From NCBI GenBank assembly GCA_963753195.1, contig CAVWBH010000004.1:407364-471363 (forward strand): a DNA stretch of 64,000 nt, in the 5' to 3' direction. The notes under the pieces were generated by a model. The model was given only the letters and a program-made list of their open reading frames with translations. It had not been told where the DNA came from and searched no databases. Both the position numbers and the translations under genes were made by a program. Source of the DNA: Palsa-504 sp963753195. Lineage in GTDB: Bacteria; Actinomycetota; Actinomycetes; Streptosporangiales; Streptosporangiaceae. Below, piece after piece: positions 38,801-47,166 of the stretch (the first letter of the stretch is position 1; every line of letters starts with the position of its first letter).

Positions 38801-39346
38801 CTTTTACCTCGGAAAACTAGTCCTGAGCTGCTCTTATGGCTGTAGATCTCGCGCACCAGGCTCGTCACCACCAGCGTGGTGCGCGCTGTGGGGGTGTTCC
38901 GCGGCGTCGGCCGAGTCGTCGAACTCGTGCCCCCCAATCCTGCTGGTGTCAGCCAGGACGACCTGGTCTTCCGCAGCGGCACCATGCACGTGGTCAGCAC
39001 GCCCGGGGCCCTGTTGTCATTCTCGGTCATCGTTCTGAAACGAGTGTCGGCTGTCCGAGAACTTGCGCTCGGCACGGGTCATCCGGCTGGGCGAGCAGAA
39101 GTCTCTCACAGCTTTCTCACGGACTGACCGGACGGTGCTGGACCATAGCGTCTATTCCGGACACCCGGCAGGACGCTGACGAGCGGATACGGATTCCGGC
39201 GCACTGACCGGACATGCTCCATCGATCTATGGATCTGAAGGTTGGGGGTTCGGGTCCATCCAAGCGCGCCGACCAGCTGTGGCAGACCGAACTCGGGATA
39301 TTTGCGGGGTGACGTTGGCTGGCGGGCCAGCGTTGCGCAATGTCTT
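38801..39346. other. Gene-poor stretch after tRNA-Ser with a tRNA-like 3' remnant
   Basis: No convincing gene is seen in 546 bases. A plus-strand fragment VVELVPPNPAGVSQDDLVFRSGTMHVVSTPGALLSF (about 38900-39030) looks protein-like but has no start and runs out. At 39231-39262 the sequence GGATCTGAAGGTTGGGGGTT followed by CGGGTCCATCC resembles the anticodon-to-T-arm half of a tRNA. Its antisense reads GWTRTPNLQIHRS, a peptide typical of translated tRNA antisense. The T-stem no longer pairs well, so it looks like a degenerate tRNA end, as left by integration events. Confidence 0.35.
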
Positions 39347-39847
39347 CTAGCCGGTGCCACCCGGCTCGGCCACTGCTGCAGGTCCGGCGAGCTGCAGCTT
39401 GTGGGCACGCTGCATCACCAAGACCCGCTGGAAGCCCAGGCTGATGGCCAGATACAGAACGATGGTGGCGACTCCAAGGCCCCGGATGCCGTTCCCGTGT
39501 CCGACAAGGATGTCGTAACCCAGGTGCGCGGCCAGGGAGGCGATCCACAAGACCGCGGTCAGCCAGTTGCCCTGGGACCGTGCCTGCCCGTCGTCCAGCC
39601 AGACCCGGACGGTGCGGGCGCGTAGCGCGCCGAAGATAGCCGCGAGCACCAGGCTGCCGCCGAGGGCGGCGAAGGTCACCGGGTGAGCATGATGCTGGCT
39701 CAGGAACCGGTAGGTCTGCAGCAGGCCAATGACCAGCAGGACCGCAATGAGCCGCAGGGCAGAGGCGTTTACGGGGCGGACCGACAGCTGCCGGTAGATC
39801 AGGAAGACGAGGACCGCGGCTCCGAGGATAACGTCGACGACGAGCAC
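39347..39847 (-). CDS. Hypothetical polytopic membrane protein
   Basis: About 166 residues with four or five hydrophobic helices (VVDVILGAAVLVFLIYRQLS; LIAVLLVIGLLQTYRFL; FAALGGSLVLAAIFGAL; TAVLWIASLAAHLGYDILVG; VATIVLYLAISLGFQRVLVM). GTG 39847 is preferred because GAAGGGG lies about 8 bases upstream; another in-frame GTG lies 9 bases earlier. The pattern of short helices with RQLSVRPV and GxLRARTVRVWLD loops resembles the DUF1453/CcdC-like group, but this is not certain. Its direction matches the duplicated membrane gene 249 bases upstream. Confidence 0.65.
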   Translation of the reverse strand: MLVVDVILGAAVLVFLIYRQLSVRPVNASALRLIAVLLVIGLLQTYRFLSQHHAHPVTFAALGGSLVLAAIFGALRARTVRVWLDDGQARSQGNWLTAVLWIASLAAHLGYDILVGHGNGIRGLGVATIVLYLAISLGFQRVLVMQRAHKLQLAGPAAVAEPGGTG

Positions 39848-40096
39848 AGTGATCACCCCTTCGGCGTTGCCGCGGTACCCCGATGCCCGCACCACACGCC
39901 GCATATTGCCAGGAGGCGCCCACTTCACGGTACGCCCAGACGCCGTCATTTCGGTATGCCCATACCGCGGCACCTGGTCGACGCCGGAATCTCACCCGTG
40001 ACAAGCGCGGGTATGAGCCGGGTGTGGCTCGCTCTGGCGCTGTGGATGCGGCCGCGGCCAGCACACTCGCCTAACACGGCGCGCGCTTCCTGGCAG

Positions 40097-40669
40097 TCAG
40101 GGGTGCAGCCGGAAGTTTCCCGGGTCGGGTGCGTGCGGCGGGTCGTGATCCCCGGTCATCGCGGTACCGCGTGCGCTGGCCACGTGCTTCCCCTTGAGCA
40201 GCGACCATGCGCGCTGCAGCGACGTAATCAGCGGGACGAAAATGATGATGGATAGGTTGATCAGCTGATCGCTGTTATGTGAATCAACGAGCAGCAGCAC
40301 CCCGAGTCCGAACTGAGCCGTGTAGGCCAGCAGCGTGATGGCGAGCACGATCAGGTTTCTGCCCGTGTGCAGCCGGCGCTGGAGCCGGACGATCGCGACG
40401 ATGCTGATCACGGCCATGATCACGGCGGGCTCGCCGATGTTGATCTTGGGGATGAGGCCGAGCAGAGAGACCACGAATGAGTTCACCAGGCCAGTGAAAG
40501 CGGTGATCGCCAGCGCCTCACCGCCCGGCATGGCATTCGGCCCGAAGATCGTGTCATCTCGGACCGAGACAGCCACAAACAGCAGGCCGATGAGCGCCGC
40601 AGCAGCCGTGGCCATCGCGGCAAGGTAGGCGTCGTATGCGCCAGGCACCATGCCAACAGAAGCTGGCAT
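40097..40669 (-). CDS. Hypothetical membrane protein, copy A of a duplicated gene
   Basis: A 190-residue protein with about five hydrophobic segments: a first helix AAMATAAAALIGLLFVAVSV, then ALAITAFTGLVNSFVVSLLGLIP, AVIMAVISIVAIV, IVLAITLLAYTAQFGLGVLLLV and LINLSIIIFVPLITSL. The family is not recognised. It is about 88% identical by eye (21 differences over about 171 residues) to the gene at 53009-53638, until the last ~20 residues, where the two diverge. The start MPASVGMVPGAYDAYL is shared. Its tail is DHDPPHAPDPGNFRLHP. Confidence 0.75.
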   Translation of the reverse strand: MPASVGMVPGAYDAYLAAMATAAAALIGLLFVAVSVRDDTIFGPNAMPGGEALAITAFTGLVNSFVVSLLGLIPKINIGEPAVIMAVISIVAIVRLQRRLHTGRNLIVLAITLLAYTAQFGLGVLLLVDSHNSDQLINLSIIIFVPLITSLQRAWSLLKGKHVASARGTAMTGDHDPPHAPDPGNFRLHP

Positions 40670-40706
40670 GGTCGATCTGCGATGTCAATCCGGTGAACGC
40701 TGCCGT
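40130..40706. repeat. Dispersed duplication, copy A
   Basis: This stretch matches 53107-53673 in the same orientation over roughly 570 bases with scattered, mostly synonymous-looking differences. It covers the membrane protein gene and about 35 bases before it (GGCATGGTCGATCTG then GATGTCAATC). Each copy lies within 2 kb of a tRNA-Ser gene. Confidence 0.85.
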
Positions 40707-40873
40707 TCGCCAGCGTAATGGGCTCCGCCGCGAATACTCCGTCACTCACTGGCTGGCCAGCCATCGCATGGTCACTGTCACTGCGCCGCGCGGTGGCCAG
40801 CCGATGCACTCGGGCCCGCCGCGTGCCTCTGGCATGCTCATAACCCCAGCGACAGCAGGCGCATAATCGAGAC

Positions 40874-41095
40874 ATGACGCGAAAACGCCGACCTGTGTAC
40901 GGGCATAGTCTGGCCACCGCGCTGCAATGGGTCCGCAGTCATCTTCCGAGGTGGCGCAAACGGCCGCCGACAGTGGGCGTTCGTGAACCTCGCCGACCGA
41001 AGCCCACTCTTCCAGCAGCTGCGGTCGCACTTAAAGAGCCGCGCGTCGGCCTCAGGTACCGGATCAAGCTGGGTAGCAGGCATACGGGGCGATGA
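40874..41095 (+). CDS. Possible small basic protein with leaderless start
   Basis: A 73-codon frame (MTRKRRPVYGHSLATALQWV...) rich in Arg, Lys and Pro, without recognised domains. CATAAT (40862-40867) lies 6 bases before ATG, the spacing seen at other apparently leaderless genes in this window, which is the main support. Nothing else marks it as a gene. It is divergent from the duplicated membrane gene. Confidence 0.35.
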   Translation: MTRKRRPVYGHSLATALQWVRSHLPRWRKRPPTVGVREPRRPKPTLPAAAVALKEPRVGLRYRIKLGSRHTGR

Positions 41096-41449
41096 ACCTA
41101 GGTCGCAGGTGCACCAAACCTAATCGCGGGATATACGCGGGATGGTCTTGCTTGGCTCGCTATCCCCGAGTACTGACATAGCAGGCTGGAGCCTCATCGG
41201 GCCCCCCTCGGGGGAGCGGTGGTCTTTGCCTTCGCCGCGACGCGAGGATGGCAAGGAAAGTCCTGGGACCAGGACCGCAGACGCGAACCCCCGGTGCCAC
41301 CTGGCAGCGGGGCGCCGTTTGGCCTCTGACCGCAGCTGGCCGTTCAACTCGGCGAGACCCGGTCGGCGGCAGTCGGCCTGCAGGCGGAAGTGCGGGGCCG
41401 GATTCTCCATAGTCGATCGATCCGTCTCCTCGTGTGCTGAAATGGGCTA
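41096..41449. other. Intergenic stretch without recognisable gene
   Basis: 354 bases between the possible small gene and the cytidylate-kinase-like gene. Overlapping open frames exist on both strands, but none has a ribosome-binding site or family resemblance. A GGGCCCCCCTCGGGGGAGCGG segment (about 41199-41219) may form a hairpin. Confidence 0.4.
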
Positions 41450-42106
41450 ATGCGAGGGGTGGTGACGCTGTCGGCGTCCTATGGTGCGCACGGCGACAAG
41501 GTGGGCCGCGCCTTGGCCGAGCGGCTGCAGCTTCCGTTCGTCGATCGTGCCATTCCTACCACCGCTGCCGCCCGCCAGCTCGGCCTGCCCGAAGAGAGCC
41601 TGGACGAGCAGCCTCCCAGCCGCTGGCAGCGGATCGCGGCAGGGTTCGCCAACTTGGGGGTGCCAGTCGGGCCGATCGTGCTGCCTGCGGATATACCGCT
41701 CACGCCCGAGCAATTCCGGTCAGCGACCGACGCCCAGCTGCAGCACGTGGCCGATACCACCGGAGCCGTGGTTCTGGGTCGTGCGGGAATGGTCGTGTTC
41801 CGTAGCCGGCCCGACGTGCTGTGCGTGCGCCTGGACGGCCCGGTGGAGGCGCGGATTGCCCAGGTCGTGGCGCAAGGTGTCGACCAGGTCAGGGCACGGC
41901 AAGGCCAGCGGGAAGTGGACAGCGCCCGGGAGGCTTACGCCCGGGTGTTTTTCAACGTCCGCCAGGACGACCCCCGGCTGTATCACGTGATTCTCGACAG
42001 CACCGTGCTGTCCGCGGAGGCCTGCATCGACATTATCGTCCGAGCGGCACAGGACCGCTTCGGGCTATCGCGCCCTAGAGGTCCTGAAAGCCCCCCTGCG
42101 CGGTAG
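41450..42106 (+). CDS. Cytidylate kinase-like family protein
   Basis: A 218-residue protein of the Cytidylate_kin2 type. The N-terminus VVTLSASYGAHGDKVGRALAERLQLPFVDRAIP resembles the P-loop region of these proteins, but the lysine-containing GxxGxGK is replaced by SYGAHGDKVG, as is usual in the family. TGAVVLGRAGMVVFRSRPDVLCVRLDGP and FNVRQDDPRLYHVILDSTVLSAEACIDIIV follow the pattern of Cytidylate_kin2 proteins (DPxxYHLVIDS). The true substrate of this family is not established. It ends 16 bases before the convergent antiporter gene. Confidence 0.8.
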   Translation: MRGVVTLSASYGAHGDKVGRALAERLQLPFVDRAIPTTAAARQLGLPEESLDEQPPSRWQRIAAGFANLGVPVGPIVLPADIPLTPEQFRSATDAQLQHVADTTGAVVLGRAGMVVFRSRPDVLCVRLDGPVEARIAQVVAQGVDQVRARQGQREVDSAREAYARVFFNVRQDDPRLYHVILDSTVLSAEACIDIIVRAAQDRFGLSRPRGPESPPAR

Positions 42107-42122
42107 GACTCCCTTCGGTCAG

Positions 42123-43383
42123 TTAGCCGTCTTGGCCGTCTTGGCTGACCGGATTCTCCGGCAGCGTGCTGGCCGCCGCGGCAGATTCCGCTGCCGCGAT
42201 CCCAACGTCCGCCGGTGTGAGCGGTGCTGACCGATGCAGTCGTACCGCGATGAGGGGAAATACCAGGACCGAGATCACGCCCGCGCCGACCAGAGCGGCT
42301 TCGGTGGCGGGAAGCATGACCCCATCCTCCTGGCCGATCTCGGCCAGGGCGATCAGCAGCGGCAGTGTGGTCGCGGTGATGAACGTCATCTCCACCCGCT
42401 GCCGGGCCGGGAGGGCACGACGATAGACCAGAAGCGAGGGCAGGCCCCGGACGATCAGCAGCAACACGAGGAAGGTGAGCAGCCGCAGCGGGTCCTGGCT
42501 GATCGCCTTCAGGTCGAGAGTCATGCCGGAGGAGATGAAGAAGATGGGAATGAAAATGCCATAGCCCACCGCGTCGAACTTGTGCTCGAGCCCGGTGGTA
42601 TCCATCTTGAACCGGCGGGTCCAGGCCCGGAGCACCATACCGGCCAGCACGGCACCGAGCACAACATCCAGGCCGAACCGGCTTGCGACGGCTAGCAGCA
42701 GAAACAGCAGGACCATGGCCCAGCGCAGGGTGGTCTGCCCGGTCCCGTCCTCGCCCTCCCGGATGATCCGCTGCACCGTACTGCTTCTGGCCAGCCGCGG
42801 AATGGCGGACAGGGCCAGGGCCAGCACCCCGACCAGCGCCACCGAGGCAAGCGCGATGAAATGGCCCCGCTGGGTGAGGAAGATGGCGATGATCAGGATC
42901 GGGAGGAGCTCGCCGACCGCGCCCGCGGCGTACACGTACTGGCCGAATGAGCCGGCGAGCAAGTCATTGTCCCGCAGGATGGGCAGCAGCGTGCCCAGCG
43001 CCGTGGTCGTCAGTGCCAGGCCCACCGGTACGAAGTCCCTGATATAACCTGCCGCGTCCAGCCCGGCCGTCACCCCGATGGCGAGCATGGCCGAGATCAG
43101 CCAGCCCCCGATCGCCAGCCTGCCCGGCTGCCGCCGCAGCAGCGCTGGATCCAGCTCGTAACCGGCCAGCAGGAACAGGAAGCCCAGCCCGATGTTGGCC
43201 AGTAGCTGGATGCTGGATGTCTCGGCCAGGCCGAGCACGTGCGGGCCGATCAGGACGCCGCCGAGCAGGAAGATGACAACCTGCGGAATGCGCGGGCCCC
43301 GGCAAGGCAGCCACTACCAGCGGTGTGAGGGCAGCCACCACCGCTACGGCCACCAGGTCCAGTAGCCCCTGGTTCAGGTCCAC
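42123..43383 (-). pseudogene. Cation:proton antiporter (CPA2/KefB-type), frameshifted near N-terminus
   Basis: The main frame (42123-43238, 371 residues) is a monovalent cation:proton antiporter-2 membrane domain: FLFLLAGYELDPALL, LALTTTALGTLLPILRD, GAVGELLPILIIAIFL, FFISSGMTLDLKAI. It lacks the first helix. That helix is found upstream in another frame (start ATG 43383, MDLNQGLLDLVAVAVVAALTPLVVAALPG). Joining the two at the GGGGCCC run (43295-43301) restores the family N-terminus ...ALPG then RIPQVVIFLLGGVLIGPHVLG. One extra base there breaks the gene. No C-terminal TrkA_N domain is present. It is either a recent pseudogene or an assembly error. Confidence 0.85.
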
Positions 43384-43631
43384 AACGGCCGCCTCGTCTA
43401 GCGTGTGACTTTTATCCTTGAATTCCGGCGATACTCAGGCATTACCCAAGCGGGCGGCGTCTTAAGATCTGGACCTGGGCGGCTGTTTACTGCGGGAACG
43501 GCTTCAAACCGGAATGCAGCATGGTGACATCCGCAGCCGCTCCGCTACTTCGCGAGGAGGCATCCGTCCACAGCGGGCCATGACGGGAAGGAAAGCGCGC
43601 TCCTCTCCACTTCTAACGTATAGCGAACCGG
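43384..43631. other. Intergenic region between divergent antiporter and helR
   Basis: About 250 bases with no gene seen. It must hold the antiporter promoter on the minus strand. The rest leads to the rifamycin-associated element and leader ORF of the helicase gene. Confidence 0.5.
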
Positions 43632-43650
43632 GGGGCTTGCGGCAAGACCC
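43632..43650 (+). promoter_or_regulatory. Rifamycin-associated element (RAE)-like palindrome upstream of helR
   Basis: GGGGCTTGCGGCAAGACCC is a 19-bp inverted repeat: arms GGG-CTTGC and GCAAG-CCC around a central G, with one mismatched pair. It matches, from memory, the RAE found upstream of rifamycin-inducible resistance genes (rph, arr, helR) in actinomycetes. It overlaps a plausible -35 (TTGCGG, 43637-43642); CATAAT at 43662-43667 would be the -10. The position 150 bases before a HelR-type helicase supports the assignment. Confidence 0.85.
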
Positions 43651-43706
43651 GGGTCGTGCCGCATAATCGCTGGCCGAGGCCAGAACCGCCGGAACGGGGG
43701 CCGCAG

Positions 43707-43805
43707 ATGCGCAGGTCAGTTACCAACGCGGGCGACCTGATCAACAACGGCCACGGGGTCCGCGTCAGCGGCCGCAAGCGGCCTCAGATCGGAGCTGATG
43801 AGTGA
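43707..43805 (+). CDS. Possible 32-residue leader peptide upstream of helR
   Basis: ATG 43707 opens a 32-codon frame, MRRSVTNAGDLINNGHGVRV then SGRKRPQIGADE, with actinomycete-like third-position GC. It ends in TGA (43803-43805) overlapping the GTG start of the helicase by 4 bases. It lies about 35 bases after the predicted transcription start set by the RAE promoter. GGGGGCC precedes it. The overlap implies translational coupling; it may be a regulatory leader peptide. Not recognised as a family. Confidence 0.45.
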   Translation: MRRSVTNAGDLINNGHGVRVSGRKRPQIGADE

Positions 43806-45955
43806 ACCCCCTGGCTAACAGCGCGTTTGACCTTCCTGACCGCCTCCGCGCCAAGGCCGACCCGGCGCTGATCGCCGATGACGAGCAGCACTTCGCGGCC
43901 ATCGCGGAAAGCCTCGAGCAGTCGATCGCGGACCTGTCCGGCCGCCTCGGTGCCGAGCTCAGGGCGCCCGGCGGCATAGGCCAGAAGGCGATGGACCGGG
44001 ACATGGAGATTCACCGGCTGGCCGCTCGCCTGCGTGTCCTGGGCCGCTTCGGCCTGGACCTGTGCCTCGGGCGCATCGTTTACGCAGACGGCTCCGAACC
44101 TGCCTACATCGGACGGCTTGGCCTCACGGACAGCTCGGGCCGCCGGCTCCTGCTCGACTGGCGGTCTCCCGCGGCTGAGCCGTTCTTCGGGGCGACCCAC
44201 GCCAACCCGATGGGTCTGGCCAGCCGCCGCAGGTATCGCTGGGCCCGCGGCCGGATCAGCGACTACTGGGACGAGGTGTTCACCCCGGACGGCCTCGAAG
44301 GGAACGCCGCGCTCGACGACCAGTCCGCCTTCATCGCCAGCCTGGGCAGCAACCGGTCGGCCCGGATGCGGGACGTGCTCGGCACCATCCAGGCTGACCA
44401 GGATGCCATCATCCGCGCGGGATCCCGCGGCGCCCTGGTCGTCGACGGAGGTCCGGGTACGGGGAAGACGGTTGTCGCCCTGCACCGCGCCGCCTACCTC
44501 CTGTATTCCGATCCTCGCCTCGGTCACCGCCGGGGCGGCGTGCTGTTCGTCGGTCCGCACCAGCCCTACCTGGCCTACGTTTCCGACGTGCTCCCCAGCC
44601 TCGGGGAGGAGGGCGTGCAGATCTGCACCCTGCGGGACCTCCTCGCCGAGGGAGCCGCGGCTACGGTCGAGACCGACCCGGACGTGGCCCGGCTGAAGTC
44701 GTCCGCGGACCTGGTGAGGGCGATCGAAACGGCCGTCAGGTTCTACGAGCAGCCACCCGCGGAAGGGATGAAGGTCCAGGCCGACGGGTCTGACCTCTGG
44801 CTGAGCGCCGACGACTGGGCCGAGGCGTTCGAGGCGCCAGAACCCGGTACTGCGCACAACGAGGCGCGCATCAAGATCCTGGATGAGCTGGTCGTCATCC
44901 TGATGGACAAATATGAGGGCGACGTCCCGGCTGACCTGTTCCGAAAGTCGCTGCGGCAGAACAGGGAGCTGATCGCGACCCTCAACCGGGCGTGGCCGCT
45001 GATCTCGGCGGCTGACCTGGTCGGAGACCTGTGGTCGGTACCCGCCTACCTGCGCAAGTGCGCTCCCTGGCTCAGCCCCGACGAGGCCCGGCGGCTACAG
45101 CGCCGGGACGCCCAGGCCTGGACCACCTCTGACCTGCCGCTCCTGGACGCAGCACGACAGCGGCTCGGCGATCCGGAGGCATCACGACGTCAGCGCCAGC
45201 GTGACGCCATGGCCGCCGCTGAACGGGAGCAGATGGCCCAGGTTGTCGATAACCTGATCGAAGCCGCGGATGACGAATACGGCGTAGGTCTGGTCACAAT
45301 GCTGCGCGGCGAGGACTTCCAGGACGCCCTGGTCAATGAGGCCGCACTGCCCGGCACCGATCCGGACCTCCTGGCCGGCCCGTTCGCGCACATCGTCGTG
45401 GACGAGGCTCAGGAACTCACCGACGCGGAGTGGCAGATGCTGCTGCTGCGCTGCCCGTCCCGGAGCTTCACCATCGTCGGGGACCGCGCGCAGGCCCGGC
45501 ACGGGTTCACGGAGTCGTGGCCGGAACGGCTCGAGCGGATCGGGTTCGACCAGATCAGCCTGGCCTCCCTGAGCATCAACTACCGGACGCCGGAAGAGAT
45601 CATGGCGGAAGCCGAGCCGGTCATCCTGGCCGTGCTCCCGGACGCCAACGTGCCTATCTCCATCCGCAGCAGCGGCATCCCCGTCCGGCACGGATCTGCT
45701 GCCGATCTGGGCGTGATCCTGGCTGGCTGGCTCGCCGCGCATGCCGACGGGATCGCCTGCGTCATCGGCGACCCCGCGTTCCGGGAGACCTCCCGCGTCC
45801 GGTCGCTGAGCCCGGAACTGGCCAAGGGCCTCGAGTTCGATCTGGTCGTCCTCATCGACCCGGAGGCGTTCGGCAAAGGCACCGAAGGAGCGGTCGACCG
45901 CTATGTCGCGATGACCCGGGCTACCCAGCGGCTCGTCATCCTCGAGAGTTCCTGA
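43802..45955 (+). CDS. helR: HelR-type RNA polymerase recycling ATPase (UvrD/HelD family)
   Basis: A 717-residue SF1 helicase-like protein of the HelD family. The N-terminal arm (DDEQHFAAIAESLEQSIADLSGRLGAE...) would enter the RNA-polymerase channel. Walker A is VVDGGPGTGKTVVALHRAAYLLY, the DEXX-type motif IVVDEAQELTDAEWQMLLL, and the C-terminal helicase motifs SLSINYRTPEEIMAEAE, GLEFDLVVLIDPE and YVAMTRATQRLVIL. The N-terminal sequence and length match HelR proteins, which displace rifamycin-bound RNA polymerase from promoters and give intrinsic resistance. GTG 43802 overlaps the leader ORF. An RAE lies upstream, so rifamycin-inducible expression is expected. Confidence 0.92.
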   Translation: MNPLANSAFDLPDRLRAKADPALIADDEQHFAAIAESLEQSIADLSGRLGAELRAPGGIGQKAMDRDMEIHRLAARLRVLGRFGLDLCLGRIVYADGSEPAYIGRLGLTDSSGRRLLLDWRSPAAEPFFGATHANPMGLASRRRYRWARGRISDYWDEVFTPDGLEGNAALDDQSAFIASLGSNRSARMRDVLGTIQADQDAIIRAGSRGALVVDGGPGTGKTVVALHRAAYLLYSDPRLGHRRGGVLFVGPHQPYLAYVSDVLPSLGEEGVQICTLRDLLAEGAAATVETDPDVARLKSSADLVRAIETAVRFYEQPPAEGMKVQADGSDLWLSADDWAEAFEAPEPGTAHNEARIKILDELVVILMDKYEGDVPADLFRKSLRQNRELIATLNRAWPLISAADLVGDLWSVPAYLRKCAPWLSPDEARRLQRRDAQAWTTSDLPLLDAARQRLGDPEASRRQRQRDAMAAAEREQMAQVVDNLIEAADDEYGVGLVTMLRGEDFQDALVNEAALPGTDPDLLAGPFAHIVVDEAQELTDAEWQMLLLRCPSRSFTIVGDRAQARHGFTESWPERLERIGFDQISLASLSINYRTPEEIMAEAEPVILAVLPDANVPISIRSSGIPVRHGSAADLGVILAGWLAAHADGIACVIGDPAFRETSRVRSLSPELAKGLEFDLVVLIDPEAFGKGTEGAVDRYVAMTRATQRLVILESS

Positions 45956-46050
45956 CGTCGGCCGAGCGCGTGCCCTTCGAGCGAACTCACCCTTTCCCTC
46001 ACCGCCAGCCGCTCGGGTGAGTCTGGCGGTGGCCGAGTAGTCTCGGCGGC

Positions 46051-47091
46051 ATGGAAAGCGCGCTGCCGCCGCTGAGCGTGGCCGAGCTCGTCACCCGGTG
46101 GCAGTTCGCGCCGGTCGTGACCGGCTTTGTGGTAGCCGTGGCCGGCCTCTACCTCTGGGGCGTGCTGCGGGTTCGTCGCAGGCATCCGGCTCGCCCGTGG
46201 CCGCTGCCGCGCACCGCCCTGTTCCTCGGCGGCCTGGCTGTCGTGGTGATCGCGACCGAGAGCGGCATCGGCAGTTACGACGACGTGCTCTTCTGGGACC
46301 ACATGGTGCAGCACCTGCTGCTGCTGATGGTCGCCCCGCCGCTGCTCGTCCTGGGGCAGCCGGCCACGTTGCTGCTGCACGCGAGCCGGAACCCCGTGCA
46401 CACCTGGACCAAGAAGCTGCTGCGCTCCCGCGTGGTGACCTGGATCACCTGGCCTCCGTTCGGGGTCGCGCTCTACGTCGGCGTGATCGTGGGCACCCAC
46501 CTGACCGGCTTCATGAACCTGGTGCTGGCCAACGAGACCGTGCACAACGCCGAGCATGCCCTCTACCTGGTCGCCGGGTACCTTTACTTCCTGCCCCTGG
46601 TGGGACGGGAGCCGATCCGGTGGCGGGTCTCCTACCCGACCCGGATCTTCCTGCTTTTCCTGGCCATGCCGGTGGATGCCTTTACCGGCCTGGTTCTCGG
46701 GTCGGAGGGCAGCAACCCGTTTCCCGGCCTGGCCCAGGGCCGTCCGGCCTGGGCGCCGACCCCCGTGAGCGACGTGCACATCGGCGGCGCGGTGATGTGG
46801 GTCGGCGGAGCTGGCCTCATGTTCGCCATCATGATGACGGTGTTCTTCGCCTGGACCCGTGAGGCGCGTAGCGACGGCGGCCTCGGCTGGCTGGAGACCG
46901 CGCGCCGCACCAACTTCGCCACCGTGGTCGGCGCACATCAGGAGGCCGACGTCAGCCGCGCCGGCCCGGCCCGGCCCGCCGCGGCCAGCCGGCCCGCCGC
47001 GGCCAGCCGGCCCGAGAACGTTGACGACGACGAGCACCTGGCCGCCTATAACGCCTACCTCTCCCGGCTCAACCAACAGCACGAGCGCTGA
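46051..47091 (+). CDS. Cytochrome c oxidase assembly factor CtaG-type membrane protein
   Basis: A 346-residue polytopic protein of the caa3_CtaG family. It has seven to nine helices with conserved histidines in FWDHMVQHLLLLMVAPPLLVLGQP, GTHLTGFMNLVLANETVHNAEHALYLVAGYLYFLPLVG and VSDVHIGGAVMWVGGAG, which may bind copper for oxidase assembly. Segment DAFTGLVLGSEGSNPF is also typical. The C-terminal cytoplasmic tail has a tandem RPAAAS repeat (18-bp DNA unit, about 46975-47010) and ends AYNAYLSRLNQQHER. No oxidase genes are adjacent. ATG 46051 is chosen as the only good start. Confidence 0.9.
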   Translation: MESALPPLSVAELVTRWQFAPVVTGFVVAVAGLYLWGVLRVRRRHPARPWPLPRTALFLGGLAVVVIATESGIGSYDDVLFWDHMVQHLLLLMVAPPLLVLGQPATLLLHASRNPVHTWTKKLLRSRVVTWITWPPFGVALYVGVIVGTHLTGFMNLVLANETVHNAEHALYLVAGYLYFLPLVGREPIRWRVSYPTRIFLLFLAMPVDAFTGLVLGSEGSNPFPGLAQGRPAWAPTPVSDVHIGGAVMWVGGAGLMFAIMMTVFFAWTREARSDGGLGWLETARRTNFATVVGAHQEADVSRAGPARPAAASRPAAASRPENVDDDEHLAAYNAYLSRLNQQHER

Positions 47092-47166
47092 GCCGCCGCG
47101 ACACGCCGGTAGGGCTTTCTAGCGGAATCTAAGGCCTGGGCTAGATCTCGCCATAGAGTCCGATGT

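Noticed and set aside
41120..41450. Two overlapping ORFs (about 100 codons each, opposite strands)
   Set aside because: No start signals or family resemblance; high-GC DNA keeps such frames open by chance.
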